Source of the DNA: Streptomyces sp. RP5T
GTDB lineage: Bacteria > Actinomycetota > Actinomycetes > Streptomycetales > Streptomycetaceae
Length of the DNA: 33,075 bases
NCBI RefSeq assembly: GCF_003933965.1
Contig: NZ_RSAJ01000026.1
Location: 1 to 33,075 of the forward strand
Direction: 5' to 3'
The notes beneath the pieces are model-generated. The model was given only the letters and a program-made list of their open reading frames with translations, had not been told where the DNA came from and made no database searches. The position numbers and the translations under genes are program-made. Below, piece after piece: positions 23,885 through 30,925 of this stretch (within the stretch, counting starts at the first letter, position 1; each line of letters starts with the position of its first letter).

Positions 23885-23885
23885 G
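23871..23885. promoter_or_regulatory. 15-bp palindrome in the sir-cys promoter
   Basis: CTGGAC-ACA-GTCCAG is a perfect 6-bp inverted repeat with 3-bp spacer. It overlaps the -35 of one candidate promoter and lies just after the -10 of the other, so a repressor bound here would block the sulfur operon under either model. The regulator is unknown. Confidence 0.45.
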
Positions 23886-23902
23886 CTTTATCCGCCATGT
23901 GG

Positions 23903-23935
23903 ACACCCTTGTCTCGACAGGCGAGACGAGGGTGT
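23903..23935 (-). terminator. Hairpin downstream of the GNAT gene
   Basis: A 14-bp stem (ACACCCT-T-GTCTCG against CGAGAC-G-AGGGTGT, one G-T pair) with loop ACAGG lies 40 bp after the acetyltransferase stop, between it and the sir promoter. It is probably a terminator separating the two minus-strand units. There is no U-tract. Confidence 0.65.
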
Positions 23936-23975
23936 CGTTGGTCACAAAGATCGCGGGCCCTCTTGTTCCCGCAGG

Positions 23976-24548
23976 TCAGGCCGGGTAGGCCCCCGGCCAG
24001 GGGCCCGGCGCGGACGCCTCCGCCTCCTCCTCGACCTTGGTGTCGAAGAGGTGAAAGCCACGGCGCTGGTAGTTGGCCATCGCGTGCTCGCCGTCCTTGG
24101 AGCAGGTGTGCAGCCAGACCCGCTTGGTGTCCGTCAGTCCCGGCCAGCGGTCCGCCAGGTCCCAGGCGCGGGCGGTGCCGTACGACAGGAGGTGGCCGCC
24201 GATCCGCCGGCCCCGGAAGGCCGGGATCAGGCCGAAGTAGACGATCTCCACGACCCCGTCGTCCTGCGGCTCCAGCTCGACGTATCCAGCCGGAGTGCCC
24301 CGGTCGTACGCCACCCAGGTCTCCACGCCCGGCCGTTCCAGGTGCTCCTGCCAGCGCGCGTAGGTCCAGGAGAGCCGGTCGGTCCAGCGGATGTCGCCGC
24401 CCACGGACGCGTACAGGAAGCGGCTGAACTCGGGGGAGGGGATCTCCGCGCGGCGGACGTGGACGTCACCCTCCGGGGGCTCGGCCGGCAGGAGGTCGGT
24501 GGGCGCGGTCTGTTCCAGGGACCAGGTGGTCACGGCGATGTTCGGCAT
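23976..24548 (-). CDS. GNAT-family N-acetyltransferase
   Basis: A 190-residue acetyl-CoA-dependent acetyltransferase. The central sheet and acetyl-CoA loop are in VVEIVYFGLIPAFRGRRIGGHLL: the R-G-R-R-I-G-G motif is the Q/RxxGxG pyrophosphate-binding turn. The later RVWLHTCSKDGEHAMANYQRRGFHLFDTK holds the usual N-Y-x-x-R-G-F strand. The acceptor is unknown. The start at 24548 (MPNIAVTTW) has no good ribosome binding site and stands 17 bp after the stop of the exported protein gene on the same strand; a TAGATG box just upstream may be a -10. The hairpin at 23903-23935 ends the unit. Confidence 0.85.
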   Translation of the reverse strand: MPNIAVTTWSLEQTAPTDLLPAEPPEGDVHVRRAEIPSPEFSRFLYASVGGDIRWTDRLSWTYARWQEHLERPGVETWVAYDRGTPAGYVELEPQDDGVVEIVYFGLIPAFRGRRIGGHLLSYGTARAWDLADRWPGLTDTKRVWLHTCSKDGEHAMANYQRRGFHLFDTKVEEEAEASAPGPWPGAYPA

Positions 24549-24565
24549 GCCGGCCAGGGAATCAT

Positions 24566-25861
24566 CTACCCCAGAGATCTGTCGATCGAGGCCAGCGGCA
24601 GCGCGAACAGCACCCGGCCCGACTGGGACCACACCTGGCCCGTCTGCTCCCAGTACGACAGGGACTCCGACTCCCCGCTCCAGCAGTTGCGGGTCTCGTC
24701 GGCGCCGCAGCGGGTGGTCTTCGCGGGGTTCGTGGTGTTCTGGCGCCACAGGGTGCCGTGGTCGCCCTCGGTCCCGGCGGCCCGGCCCAGGTACCACTGG
24801 GAGTCGTACGACAGCACGGGGCCGGAGCCGGAGGCCTTGGTGACGTAGGCCTCGGACGCGCGCGCGGAGCCGCCGCTGCCGGTGGCGAGGAGGCCGGAGC
24901 GGCCGGGGGCGCCGCTGAAGCCGTAGCGCCACATCCGGGCGCCGGTGTCGCCCTCCCCGGAGACCCACTCGCTCGCGACCAGGCTGTCCGGCGCGGTGCT
25001 GCGGTCCAGGGAGAGGTAGTCGGGGCGGGCCGCGCCCGCGTCGTCGGCCGGGCGGTACGAGCCGACGGCCGGCAGGACCCACTGGGCGCCGTGCGCCGAC
25101 CAGCCGCCGCGGACCCGGCCGACCGCGGCGCTGTCCACGGTGGCCCGCTGCACGCGGTTCATGTCGTAGACGTACAGCGCCTGGCCGTCGTCGCCGCTCG
25201 CGGTGACCAGCAGCTTGTTCTGGTACCAGACCATCCCCGAGACCCGGGAGACCAGGCCGCGGAAGTCGTGTCCGTCGTCGACCGGGACGGCGAGCAGGGC
25301 CCAGGAGTAGGTGGGCCGGTCCAGGTCGTTGGCGTCGACGAAGGCGACCCTGGCCAGGCCCCCGTCGTCCGCCGCGGTGCCGGTGCGGCTCCACGCGGAG
25401 AGGATCACGCGGTTGGCGCCCCACAGGCCGTCGTCGTCGGCGTCCCCGGAGGTGGTGACCGCCCCGGCCTGCCAGGAGCGGGTGTCGGCGGCGTCCCAGC
25501 AGTAGGCGGCGGTGGCCGTCGGCTTCACGGGCAGGGCCGCGCGCTCACCGGCCGTGCAGTCGAGCGCGTCGCGCAGGGGCCGGTCGGCGGAGCCGAGGAC
25601 GGCGGAGACCCCGACCGGACGCCCCATCCCGGCGGAGAGGCGGTCGAGGGCGGCCTTCGGGACGAGGGATTCCTTCAGACGCAGCGGAGCGGTCTCGGCC
25701 TGTGAGGTGAGCGGCTTCAGCGTCCCGGGATTGGCGGCGACCGTGGCCTGCGAGGCGCTGATCATGGTGGCGGCGGCGGTCAGCGCGAGGGCGGTGCCGG
25801 CCAGGAAGGCGCGCAGCGCTTGGCCCCGCTTGCGCCTGCGGTGTCTGCCACGTTGCTTCAT
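24566..25861 (-). CDS. Exported protein of unknown function (431 aa)
   Basis: A 431-residue protein that I do not assign to a family. It has an exporting N-terminus: MKQRGRHRRRKRGQALR, a hydrophobic stretch to about residue 40 (FLAGTALALTAAATMISASQ), then a polar mature part from about residue 44. The mature part reads as beta-rich repeats (VRFVD-like and SWALLAVPVDDGHDFRGL, MVWYQNKLLVTASGDDGQALYVYD), suggesting a beta-propeller-like or strand-rich extracellular domain. Four cysteines (LDCTAG, AYCWDA, TRCGAD, RNCWSG) could form two disulfide bonds. The ATG at 25861 follows GGAGG by five bases. It is probably secreted, possibly by the Tat pathway, since the signal is arginine-rich, although no clean twin-arginine motif is seen. 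Confidence 0.8.
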   Translation of the reverse strand: MKQRGRHRRRKRGQALRAFLAGTALALTAAATMISASQATVAANPGTLKPLTSQAETAPLRLKESLVPKAALDRLSAGMGRPVGVSAVLGSADRPLRDALDCTAGERAALPVKPTATAAYCWDAADTRSWQAGAVTTSGDADDDGLWGANRVILSAWSRTGTAADDGGLARVAFVDANDLDRPTYSWALLAVPVDDGHDFRGLVSRVSGMVWYQNKLLVTASGDDGQALYVYDMNRVQRATVDSAAVGRVRGGWSAHGAQWVLPAVGSYRPADDAGAARPDYLSLDRSTAPDSLVASEWVSGEGDTGARMWRYGFSGAPGRSGLLATGSGGSARASEAYVTKASGSGPVLSYDSQWYLGRAAGTEGDHGTLWRQNTTNPAKTTRCGADETRNCWSGESESLSYWEQTGQVWSQSGRVLFALPLASIDRSLG

Positions 25862-25930
25862 ACCGTCCTCCCGAGGCGGGCCAACTGCGCCTGTTGATCC
25901 GTACGTTGACCGAGGAGCAGGTGGGGTGGC

Positions 25931-25948
25931 CCGTAGGGGATGCTACGG
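25931..25948. promoter_or_regulatory. Inverted repeat upstream of exported-protein gene
   Basis: CCGTAG (25931-25936) and CTACGG (25943-25948) with a 6-bp spacer form a perfect inverted repeat, 70 bp upstream of the exported-protein ATG and after the regulator stop (26015). It could be an operator for the former or a weak terminator for the latter. Confidence 0.3.
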
Positions 25949-26014
25949 CAGTACGGCACGACTGGGGGCGAAGATGCTGCAATTATGCGGAAGATGCACC
26001 ATGAGCGAGGGTTT

Positions 26015-27304
26015 TCACCCGGTCTCGGTGGTGGCGCGGGCCCCGAGCACCGCCGGGGCCGTCGAGTGCGGCAGCAGGTCGGCCGGGTCGCCCGGCAGCA
26101 GCACCTCGACGTCGGCCTCCTCGCAGAAACGATACGGCCGGTGTTCCAGGAACGCCCCGAGATACCGCCGGACCCGGGACATCTCCGCCCGTACGGTCAC
26201 CGTGCGGCCCGGATCGCCGAACATGTCCTCGGCCAGGCCCGCCGCGCTGCGGCCCGCGCGGTGCAGCGCCAGCAGGTACAGCAACTCCGCGTGCCGGGGA
26301 CTGAGTTCGTGACTCCACGAGCCCGCCCCGCCCGACACCGTCACCGTCCAGCGGCGCGGGTGGCCGAGATCCAGCACGATCCGGGTGGCGCCCCGCGGCT
26401 CCGGCTCCTCGGTGGCGCGGACCAACCAGCCGCCCGCCAGCGGTTCCAGGGTGCACAGGCCGAGCGCCGGGAGCCACCGGCGGCCCGGCGAGAGGGACTT
26501 GGGCAGCGCGATCCGGTGCTGGTACGGCATTCCGGTCACCGCCGCCGTCCAGCCGTCCCGGTCCACCACCAGGGCCCGGCCCGTGAGCCGGGCGAGCACC
26601 GGCGCGGCCACGGCCCGCAGTTGCTCCAGCGAGGCGTGGTGCAGCTCGCGCAGCCGTGCCTCGGCGAGCCTGGCCACCGATTCGACCCAGGCGAGCGTCG
26701 CCGGATGCATGGTCTCCAGCGGGCCGCTCACGTCGACCACGCCGATCAGCCGGCCGTCGCGCGGGTCCTTGACGGGGGCGCCGGTGCAGGTCCAGGTGGT
26801 CTGGGAGCGCACGAAGTGCTCGGAGGCGAAGACCTGCACGGGACGGCGCACCACCGCCGGGGTGCCGATGCCGTTCGTGCCGACGACGTTCTCCCGCCAG
26901 TCGGCGCCGAGTTCGAAGCCGGTGCCGTCGGCCTTGCGCAGGACGGCGGAACTGCCCTCCCGCCACAGCACACGGCCGTCCTCGTCCGCGACCACCATGA
27001 TGTGGTGGGCGATGTCCGCGACCGACAGCAGCCCCTCCCTGAGCACCGGCAGCACATGCCTGAGCCGGGAGCACTCCCGGCGCCGCTGCACCTCCTCGGG
27101 GGGCAGCAGACCCGAGCGGAAGTCGTGGTCCGGGTCGACGCCGCCGCGCAGCATACGGCTCCAGGACTCCTCGATCACCGGGCGCGGGGCGAGAGGGGCG
27201 GGCCGGCCGGACAGGGTGGCGGAGCGGATGTCGTTCAGCACCCGGGCCGCACGGGCGGTGTCCATGGTGGCCAGATGGGTCGCATGCGTCGGCGAGAGCG
27301 GCAC
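26015..27304 (-). CDS. GAF-domain transcriptional regulator
   Basis: A 429-residue regulator. An N-terminal helical segment (residues 15-60, with PVIEESWSRMLRGGVDPDHD) is typical of AcoR-type regulators. A GAF domain spans about 90-215 (HIMVVADEDGRVLWREGSS, then ADWRENVVGTNGIGTPAV, RRPVQVFASEHFV). A C-terminal winged-helix region follows at about 330-410 (HELSPRHAELLYLLALHRAG to VRAEMSRVRRYLGAFL). There is no sigma-54 AAA+ domain, in contrast to true AcoR, which fits Streptomyces having no sigma-54. Relatives are found beside dehydrogenase genes and respond to small carbonyl or redox signals. The GTG start at 27304 follows GGGAGG. The region upstream carries direct repeats and palindromes suited to autoregulation. 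Confidence 0.85.
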   Translation of the reverse strand: MPLSPTHATHLATMDTARAARVLNDIRSATLSGRPAPLAPRPVIEESWSRMLRGGVDPDHDFRSGLLPPEEVQRRRECSRLRHVLPVLREGLLSVADIAHHIMVVADEDGRVLWREGSSAVLRKADGTGFELGADWRENVVGTNGIGTPAVVRRPVQVFASEHFVRSQTTWTCTGAPVKDPRDGRLIGVVDVSGPLETMHPATLAWVESVARLAEARLRELHHASLEQLRAVAAPVLARLTGRALVVDRDGWTAAVTGMPYQHRIALPKSLSPGRRWLPALGLCTLEPLAGGWLVRATEEPEPRGATRIVLDLGHPRRWTVTVSGGAGSWSHELSPRHAELLYLLALHRAGRSAAGLAEDMFGDPGRTVTVRAEMSRVRRYLGAFLEHRPYRFCEEADVEVLLPGDPADLLPHSTAPAVLGARATTETG

Positions 27305-27374
27305 TGGTCCTCCCGGTCCCGGTTCCGTTGACTGTCCGTCTCATAGTGCCGGTCGCGGCGCGGGGCGGCACACA

Positions 27375-27421
27375 GTCCGCGGACAGTCACCAGGAAGTTG
27401 CAACCCCCTGCAACCCTGGTG
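27375..27421. promoter_or_regulatory. Repeat cluster upstream of GAF regulator
   Basis: GTCCGCGGAC, a 10-bp perfect palindrome, is at 27375-27384. CACCAGG (27388-27394) and CCTGGTG (27415-27421) flank two direct copies of TGCAACCC (27399-27406, 27409-27416) exactly one helical turn apart. The first copy is part of the 8-bp palindrome GTTGCAAC. The arrangement, 70-115 bp upstream of the regulator start, suits cooperative binding of its own product. Confidence 0.4.
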
Positions 27422-27493
27422 GTGGGGTCCCGCTTGTTTGAAACTTGGGCGAACGCCGTCTCGCAGCGGCGTGCCACGGCCTCTGGAGGCCGC

Positions 27494-27533
27494 AACGGGG
27501 GTGGTGCCGTGTCGGCGCAGCACCACCCCCGTT
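27494..27533 (-). terminator. Terminator hairpin after AidB-like gene
   Basis: AACGGGGGTGGTGC (27494-27507) pairs perfectly with GCACCACCCCCGTT (27520-27533) around a 12-nt loop, 11 bp after the stop codon of the AidB-like gene. A 14-bp GC-rich stem without a T-tract is a typical Streptomyces terminator. Confidence 0.8.
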
Positions 27534-27544
27534 CTGCTGCGAAC

Positions 27545-29179
27545 TCACTCCACGGGCCGGGCCCGTTCCACCACCGACGCCAGGTCCAGGGTCGTGGGCA
27601 GCGTGCCGAAGGCCGTTCCGCCGTCGCCGCCCAGGCGGGACGCGCAGAAGGCGTCGGCGACCGCCGCCGGGGCGTACCGGACCAGCAGGGATCCCTGAAG
27701 GACGAGCGCCAGTCGTTCCGTCAGATGGCGGGCCCGGCCCTCGATGCCCTCCAGATCGGCCAGTTCGGTGAGCAGGTTCTTCGTCGCCGCGTCCAGGCGG
27801 TGGTCGGCGCCCCGGGTCCGGCCGATCTCCAGGAGGTAGGCGTTCAGGGCCTGCGGTTCCCGCCGCAGGACCCGCAGGACGTCCAGGGCCTGGATGTTGC
27901 CCGCGCCCTCCCAGATCGAGTTGAGCGGTGACTCGCGGACCAGGCGGGGCAGGCCCGACTCCTCCACGTAGCCGTTGCCGCCCAGGCACTCGGCGGCCTC
28001 CACCGTGAGCGGGGCGCAGCGCTTGGTGACCCAGTACTTGGCCGTCGGCACCGCGATCCTGAGGAAGGCCCGCTCCTGCTCGTCGTCCGTGTCGTAGGCG
28101 GCCGCCAGGCGCAGGGCGAGGGTGGTCGCGGCCTCGGACTCCAGGGCGAGGTCGGCGAGCACGTTGCGCATCAGCGGCTTGTCGACGAGTTTGCCGCCGA
28201 AGGCCTGGCGGTGCGTGCAGTGGTGGATCGCCTGGGCGACGGCCTGGCGCATCAGGCCCGCCGAGCCGATCACGCAGTCCAGCCGGGTCGCCGCGACCAT
28301 CTCGATGATGGTGCGGACCCCGCGCCCCTCGTCGCCCACGCGGCGGGCCCACGTGCCGTCGAACTCGACCTCGGCGGAGGCGTTGGAACGGTTGCCGAGC
28401 TTGTCCTTGAGGCGCTGGAGGAGAAACGTGTTGCGGGTGCCGTCCTCCAGGACGCGGGGGACGAGGAAGCAGGTGAGCCCGCCCGGGGCCTGGGCGAGGA
28501 CCAGGAAGCCGTCCGACATGGGGGCCGAGCAGAACCACTTGTGACCGGTGAGCTCGAAGGTCTCCCCGTCCGGCAGGGCCCGCGCGGACGTCGTGTTCGC
28601 CCGGACGTCGCTGCCGCCCTGCTTCTCGGTCATCCCCATCCCGAACAGCGCCCCCGCCTTCAGGTGGGCGGGGCGCAGCTCGCGGTCGTAGACCATGGAC
28701 GTCAGCCGGGGCTCCCACTCGGCCGCGAGGTCGGGGTCGGTGCGCAGCACGGGGACCGCCGCGTGGGTCATCGACAGGGGGCAGCAGTTGCCCGCGTCGA
28801 CCTGCGTCCACAGCAGGAAGGCCGCCGCCCGCCGTACGTGGCCGCCGGGGCGGACCCAGGCGGCGGTCAGGCCCGCGGCGACGCCCTTGCCGAGCACCCG
28901 GTGCCAGGCCGGGTGGAACTCGACCTCGTCGACACGGTGGCCGTGGCGGTCGTGGGTGCGCAGCCGGGGCGGGTTCTCGTTGGCCTGGAGACCCCACTCC
29001 TGCACCTGTGCCGAGCCGCAGGCCCGGCCGAGCGCGCCCAGCTCGCCGTGCACCTCGTCGAGCAGGTCCGGGTCGAGGTGCCGCTCGACGGCCTCCTTGA
29101 GGGCGCGGTCGGCGCCGTAGACGTCGTAGCCGGTCAGAGGTGGGGGCTGGTTGGTCACGGTGTGCGTGGTGCCTGCCAT
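27545..29179 (-). CDS. AidB-like acyl-CoA dehydrogenase
   Basis: A 544-residue flavoprotein of the acyl-CoA dehydrogenase superfamily that aligns by eye with E. coli AidB from end to end: the N-terminal THTVTNQPPPLTGYDVYGAD, GMGMTEKQGGSDVRANTT, LKDKLGNRSNASAEVEFDG, AFGGKLVDKPLMRNVLADLAL and SIWEGAGNIQALDVLRVLRR. AidB is part of the adaptive response to alkylation, binds DNA and FAD, and has weak isovaleryl-CoA dehydrogenase activity. The long C-terminal domain that sets AidB apart from ordinary dehydrogenases is retained. The ATG at 29179 has no ribosome binding site but has a -10 box 7 bases upstream, so it is probably translated from a leaderless mRNA. A catabolic dehydrogenase role cannot be excluded. 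Confidence 0.9.
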   Translation of the reverse strand: MAGTTHTVTNQPPPLTGYDVYGADRALKEAVERHLDPDLLDEVHGELGALGRACGSAQVQEWGLQANENPPRLRTHDRHGHRVDEVEFHPAWHRVLGKGVAAGLTAAWVRPGGHVRRAAAFLLWTQVDAGNCCPLSMTHAAVPVLRTDPDLAAEWEPRLTSMVYDRELRPAHLKAGALFGMGMTEKQGGSDVRANTTSARALPDGETFELTGHKWFCSAPMSDGFLVLAQAPGGLTCFLVPRVLEDGTRNTFLLQRLKDKLGNRSNASAEVEFDGTWARRVGDEGRGVRTIIEMVAATRLDCVIGSAGLMRQAVAQAIHHCTHRQAFGGKLVDKPLMRNVLADLALESEAATTLALRLAAAYDTDDEQERAFLRIAVPTAKYWVTKRCAPLTVEAAECLGGNGYVEESGLPRLVRESPLNSIWEGAGNIQALDVLRVLRREPQALNAYLLEIGRTRGADHRLDAATKNLLTELADLEGIEGRARHLTERLALVLQGSLLVRYAPAAVADAFCASRLGGDGGTAFGTLPTTLDLASVVERARPVE

Positions 29180-29186
29180 GCCTGCG

Positions 29187-29215
29187 AACGTACCCCGGGC
29201 GACCGGGTGGGTCAC
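29187..29215 (-). promoter_or_regulatory. Promoter of AidB-like gene
   Basis: On the minus strand GTGACC (29215-29210), a 17-bp spacer and TACGTT (29192-29187) form a credible sigma-70-type (HrdB) promoter. Seven bases separate the -10 from the ATG at 29179, so the start of transcription would coincide with the start codon. Confidence 0.55.
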
Positions 29216-29654
29216 CTCACGGACACGGCTCCGGGCGGCGTGATCGCGCAGGGCGTGCCGGGGCCGCGTGCGCTGCCGTGACGTGGGGCGGCGGGTCCCG
29301 GTGCCGACCGGGGCGTGTTCTCTGCCGGAGGCGACTGCCACGCCGGACGCGGCCGAGGCCGGGAGACGCGCGAGTGCGTCACGGCCGGCTTCGTGGTCGT
29401 CCCGGTCGGGAGCGGCACTCCCCGCGGCGGGCCGGGTTTCGACGCGCGGACGCTCCGGAAGCTCCGTGCGGTTCCCGGCACCGCCGCCTCCGAGAGTTCG
29501 TCGAGCGCCGTCTTCGTCCTGGAGGACTGGATGGCCCTCATCAGGTCCGGGGCCCCGCGCCGCCGAGGCCGCACCACTCGCGGCGACCACCCACCTGCCC
29601 CTGACCGCCGGAAGGATGTGCGATCTCGGTGGTGGCTGAGGCCCCGGGGTCTCT
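29216..29654. other. Gap without a supported gene
   Basis: About 440 bp upstream of the AidB-like promoter. Two overlapping GC-rich frames cross it, 29315-29710 on the plus strand and 29212-29577 on the minus strand. Both show high third-position G+C but neither has a convincing ribosome binding site or a protein family that I recognise. I see no RNA gene or hairpin of note. Confidence 0.4.
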
Positions 29655-29797
29655 CCGTTCTGCTTGCCGCCGCTCGCGGAGCCCGTGCCGCCCGCGGGAC
29701 CGAGCAGTGACCCCCGCCGCCCTGTCGCCCGCTCCGCGCAGGGGCGACAGGGGTGCGGTGCGGTGTGGGGGCTCACGCGAGGTAGGCCATTGCCTCC
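29655..29797. repeat. Degenerate repeat copy B (relic of sbnA 3' end)
   Basis: A 143-bp stretch resembling 29809-29933 in the same order, with roughly 80-85 percent identity by eye over most of its length and an insertion of about 16 bp. It includes a minus-strand copy of the last codons of sbnA (E-A-M-A-Y-L-A-stop against E-A-M-A-H-L-T-stop; 25 of 27 bases equal over the core) and its own terminator hairpin. Confidence 0.65.
29720..29752. terminator. Hairpin within repeat copy B
   Basis: CCCTGTCGCCC (29720-29730) and GGGCGACAGGG (29742-29752) form a perfect 11-bp stem with an 11-nt loop. It corresponds to the hairpin just after sbnA in copy A and probably acts as a second terminator for that operon. 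Confidence 0.6.
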
Positions 29798-29808
29798 GCC
29801 GGCCGGTG

Positions 29809-29933
29809 CCGTTCCGCTTGCCTCCGTTCGCGGACCCCGTGCCGGCCTGCACCATCGAGCAGCGCCCCCGCCGCCCCGTCGCCCGCCCCGCGCAGGGCGG
29901 CGCGGGGCTCACGTGAGGTGGGCCATTGCCTCC
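29809..29933. repeat. Repeat copy A, overlapping sbnA 3' end
   Basis: The 125-bp partner of copy B. It covers the last 8 sbnA codons and the following 100 bp. Shared blocks include GTTC(T/C)GCTTGCC, TCGCGGA, CGAGCAG, CCCCCGCCGCCC, GTCGCCCGC, CCGCGCAGGG and GGCCATTGCCTCC. The copies are in direct orientation, 154 bp apart start to start. Confidence 0.65.
29873..29908 (-). terminator. Terminator hairpin after sbnA
   Basis: GCCCCG-T-CGCCC and GGGCG-GC-GCGGGGC (29873-29908) form a GC-rich stem with a small bulge, starting at the base after the sbnA stop codon. It is a terminator candidate for the diaminopropionate operon. Confidence 0.5.
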
Positions 29934-30895
29934 ATCGGTGGGTGGAGCGGGGCCGCCTCGGGTGTGCCGTCGTGCGGCCAGCCGGGGCGGTACACCGTGT
30001 CGAGGTAGCGCTCGCCGAGGTCCGGGGCGATCGCCACCGCGGTGAGGCCGTGGCGGCCGTGGGCGGACAGCCACTGGTGGGCGCCGCTGACGACCGTGCC
30101 GGTGGAGCCGCCGAACAGGAAGCCCCGGGCCGCCAGCCCGCGGCAGACCTGGAGGGTGTCCGGTTCCCCGACGAGGACCACGTCGTCGATGTACGACCTG
30201 TCGAGCAGCTGCGGCGGCACGCTCGTGCCGAGCCCCGGGATCATCCGGACGCCGGGCGGGCCGCCGAAGGTGACCGAGCCGACGCTGTCGACGGCGACGA
30301 TCCGTACCGGCCGCCGCCACTGCCAGAACCAGCGGGCGCAGCCCATCAGCGTCCCGGTGGTGCCGGCCCCGACGAACAGCACGTCCAGGTCCGGGAAGCG
30401 CCGCGCGATCTCCGGGGCCGTGGTGCGGTAGTGCGCCCGCCAGTTGCCCTGGTTGCTGTACTGGTTGAGCCACACGTACCGCTCGTCCGAGGCGCACAGC
30501 GCCCGCACGTACGCGAGCCGCGCGCCCAGGTAGCCGTCGTGCAGGTCCGGCTCGCCGACCACGTGCACCCGGGTGCCGAGCGACTCCATCAGCCGGATCG
30601 TCGCCAGGTTGCACCGCGAGTCGGTCACGCACAGGAACCGGTAGCCCCGGCTCGCGGCGATCACGCTCAGGGCCACCCCCAGGTTCCCCGACGACGACTC
30701 GACCAGGACCGACCCTGGCCGCAGGGTGCCGTCCCGCTCGGCGGCGTTCACCATCTCGCGGGCCGCCTTCAGCTTGATGGACCCGGCGAAGTTGAAGCCC
30801 TCGCACTTCAGGAACAGCGGAAGCTCCAGCGCGGCCCTCAGGTCGACGTAGAGGTCCGGCTCGTTGAACTCCGAAGGATCGGAAATGACGGGCAT
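29909..30895 (-). CDS. sbnA: 2,3-diaminopropionate biosynthesis protein SbnA
   Basis: A 328-residue PLP-dependent enzyme of the cysteine synthase fold. The PLP lysine is Lys41 (FNFAGSIKLKAA), the substrate loop SSSGN (67-71) follows, and the phosphate-binding loop is GAGTTGTLMG. The region LNQYSNQGNWRAHYRTTAPE is typical of the SbnA subgroup rather than O-acetylserine sulfhydrylases. SbnA condenses O-phosphoserine with glutamate to give N-(1-amino-1-carboxy-2-ethyl)-glutamate. SbnB then oxidises this to L-2,3-diaminopropionate, a building block of siderophores and peptide antibiotics. The ATG follows GAGGAGG, and the gene begins 30 bases after the sbnB stop. The 3' end is duplicated in the downstream gap. 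Confidence 0.9.
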   Translation of the reverse strand: MPVISDPSEFNEPDLYVDLRAALELPLFLKCEGFNFAGSIKLKAAREMVNAAERDGTLRPGSVLVESSSGNLGVALSVIAASRGYRFLCVTDSRCNLATIRLMESLGTRVHVVGEPDLHDGYLGARLAYVRALCASDERYVWLNQYSNQGNWRAHYRTTAPEIARRFPDLDVLFVGAGTTGTLMGCARWFWQWRRPVRIVAVDSVGSVTFGGPPGVRMIPGLGTSVPPQLLDRSYIDDVVLVGEPDTLQVCRGLAARGFLFGGSTGTVVSGAHQWLSAHGRHGLTAVAIAPDLGERYLDTVYRPGWPHDGTPEAAPLHPPMEAMAHLT

Positions 30896-30925
30896 GACGC
30901 CCCCCTCCTCATGCGCGCAGCTCGT

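Noticed and set aside
29315..29710. Plus-strand frame with high third-position G+C in the 29.2-29.7 kb gap
   Set aside because: No ribosome binding site, no family recognised, and an opposite-strand frame (29212-29577) looks equally good, so base composition alone does not support either.
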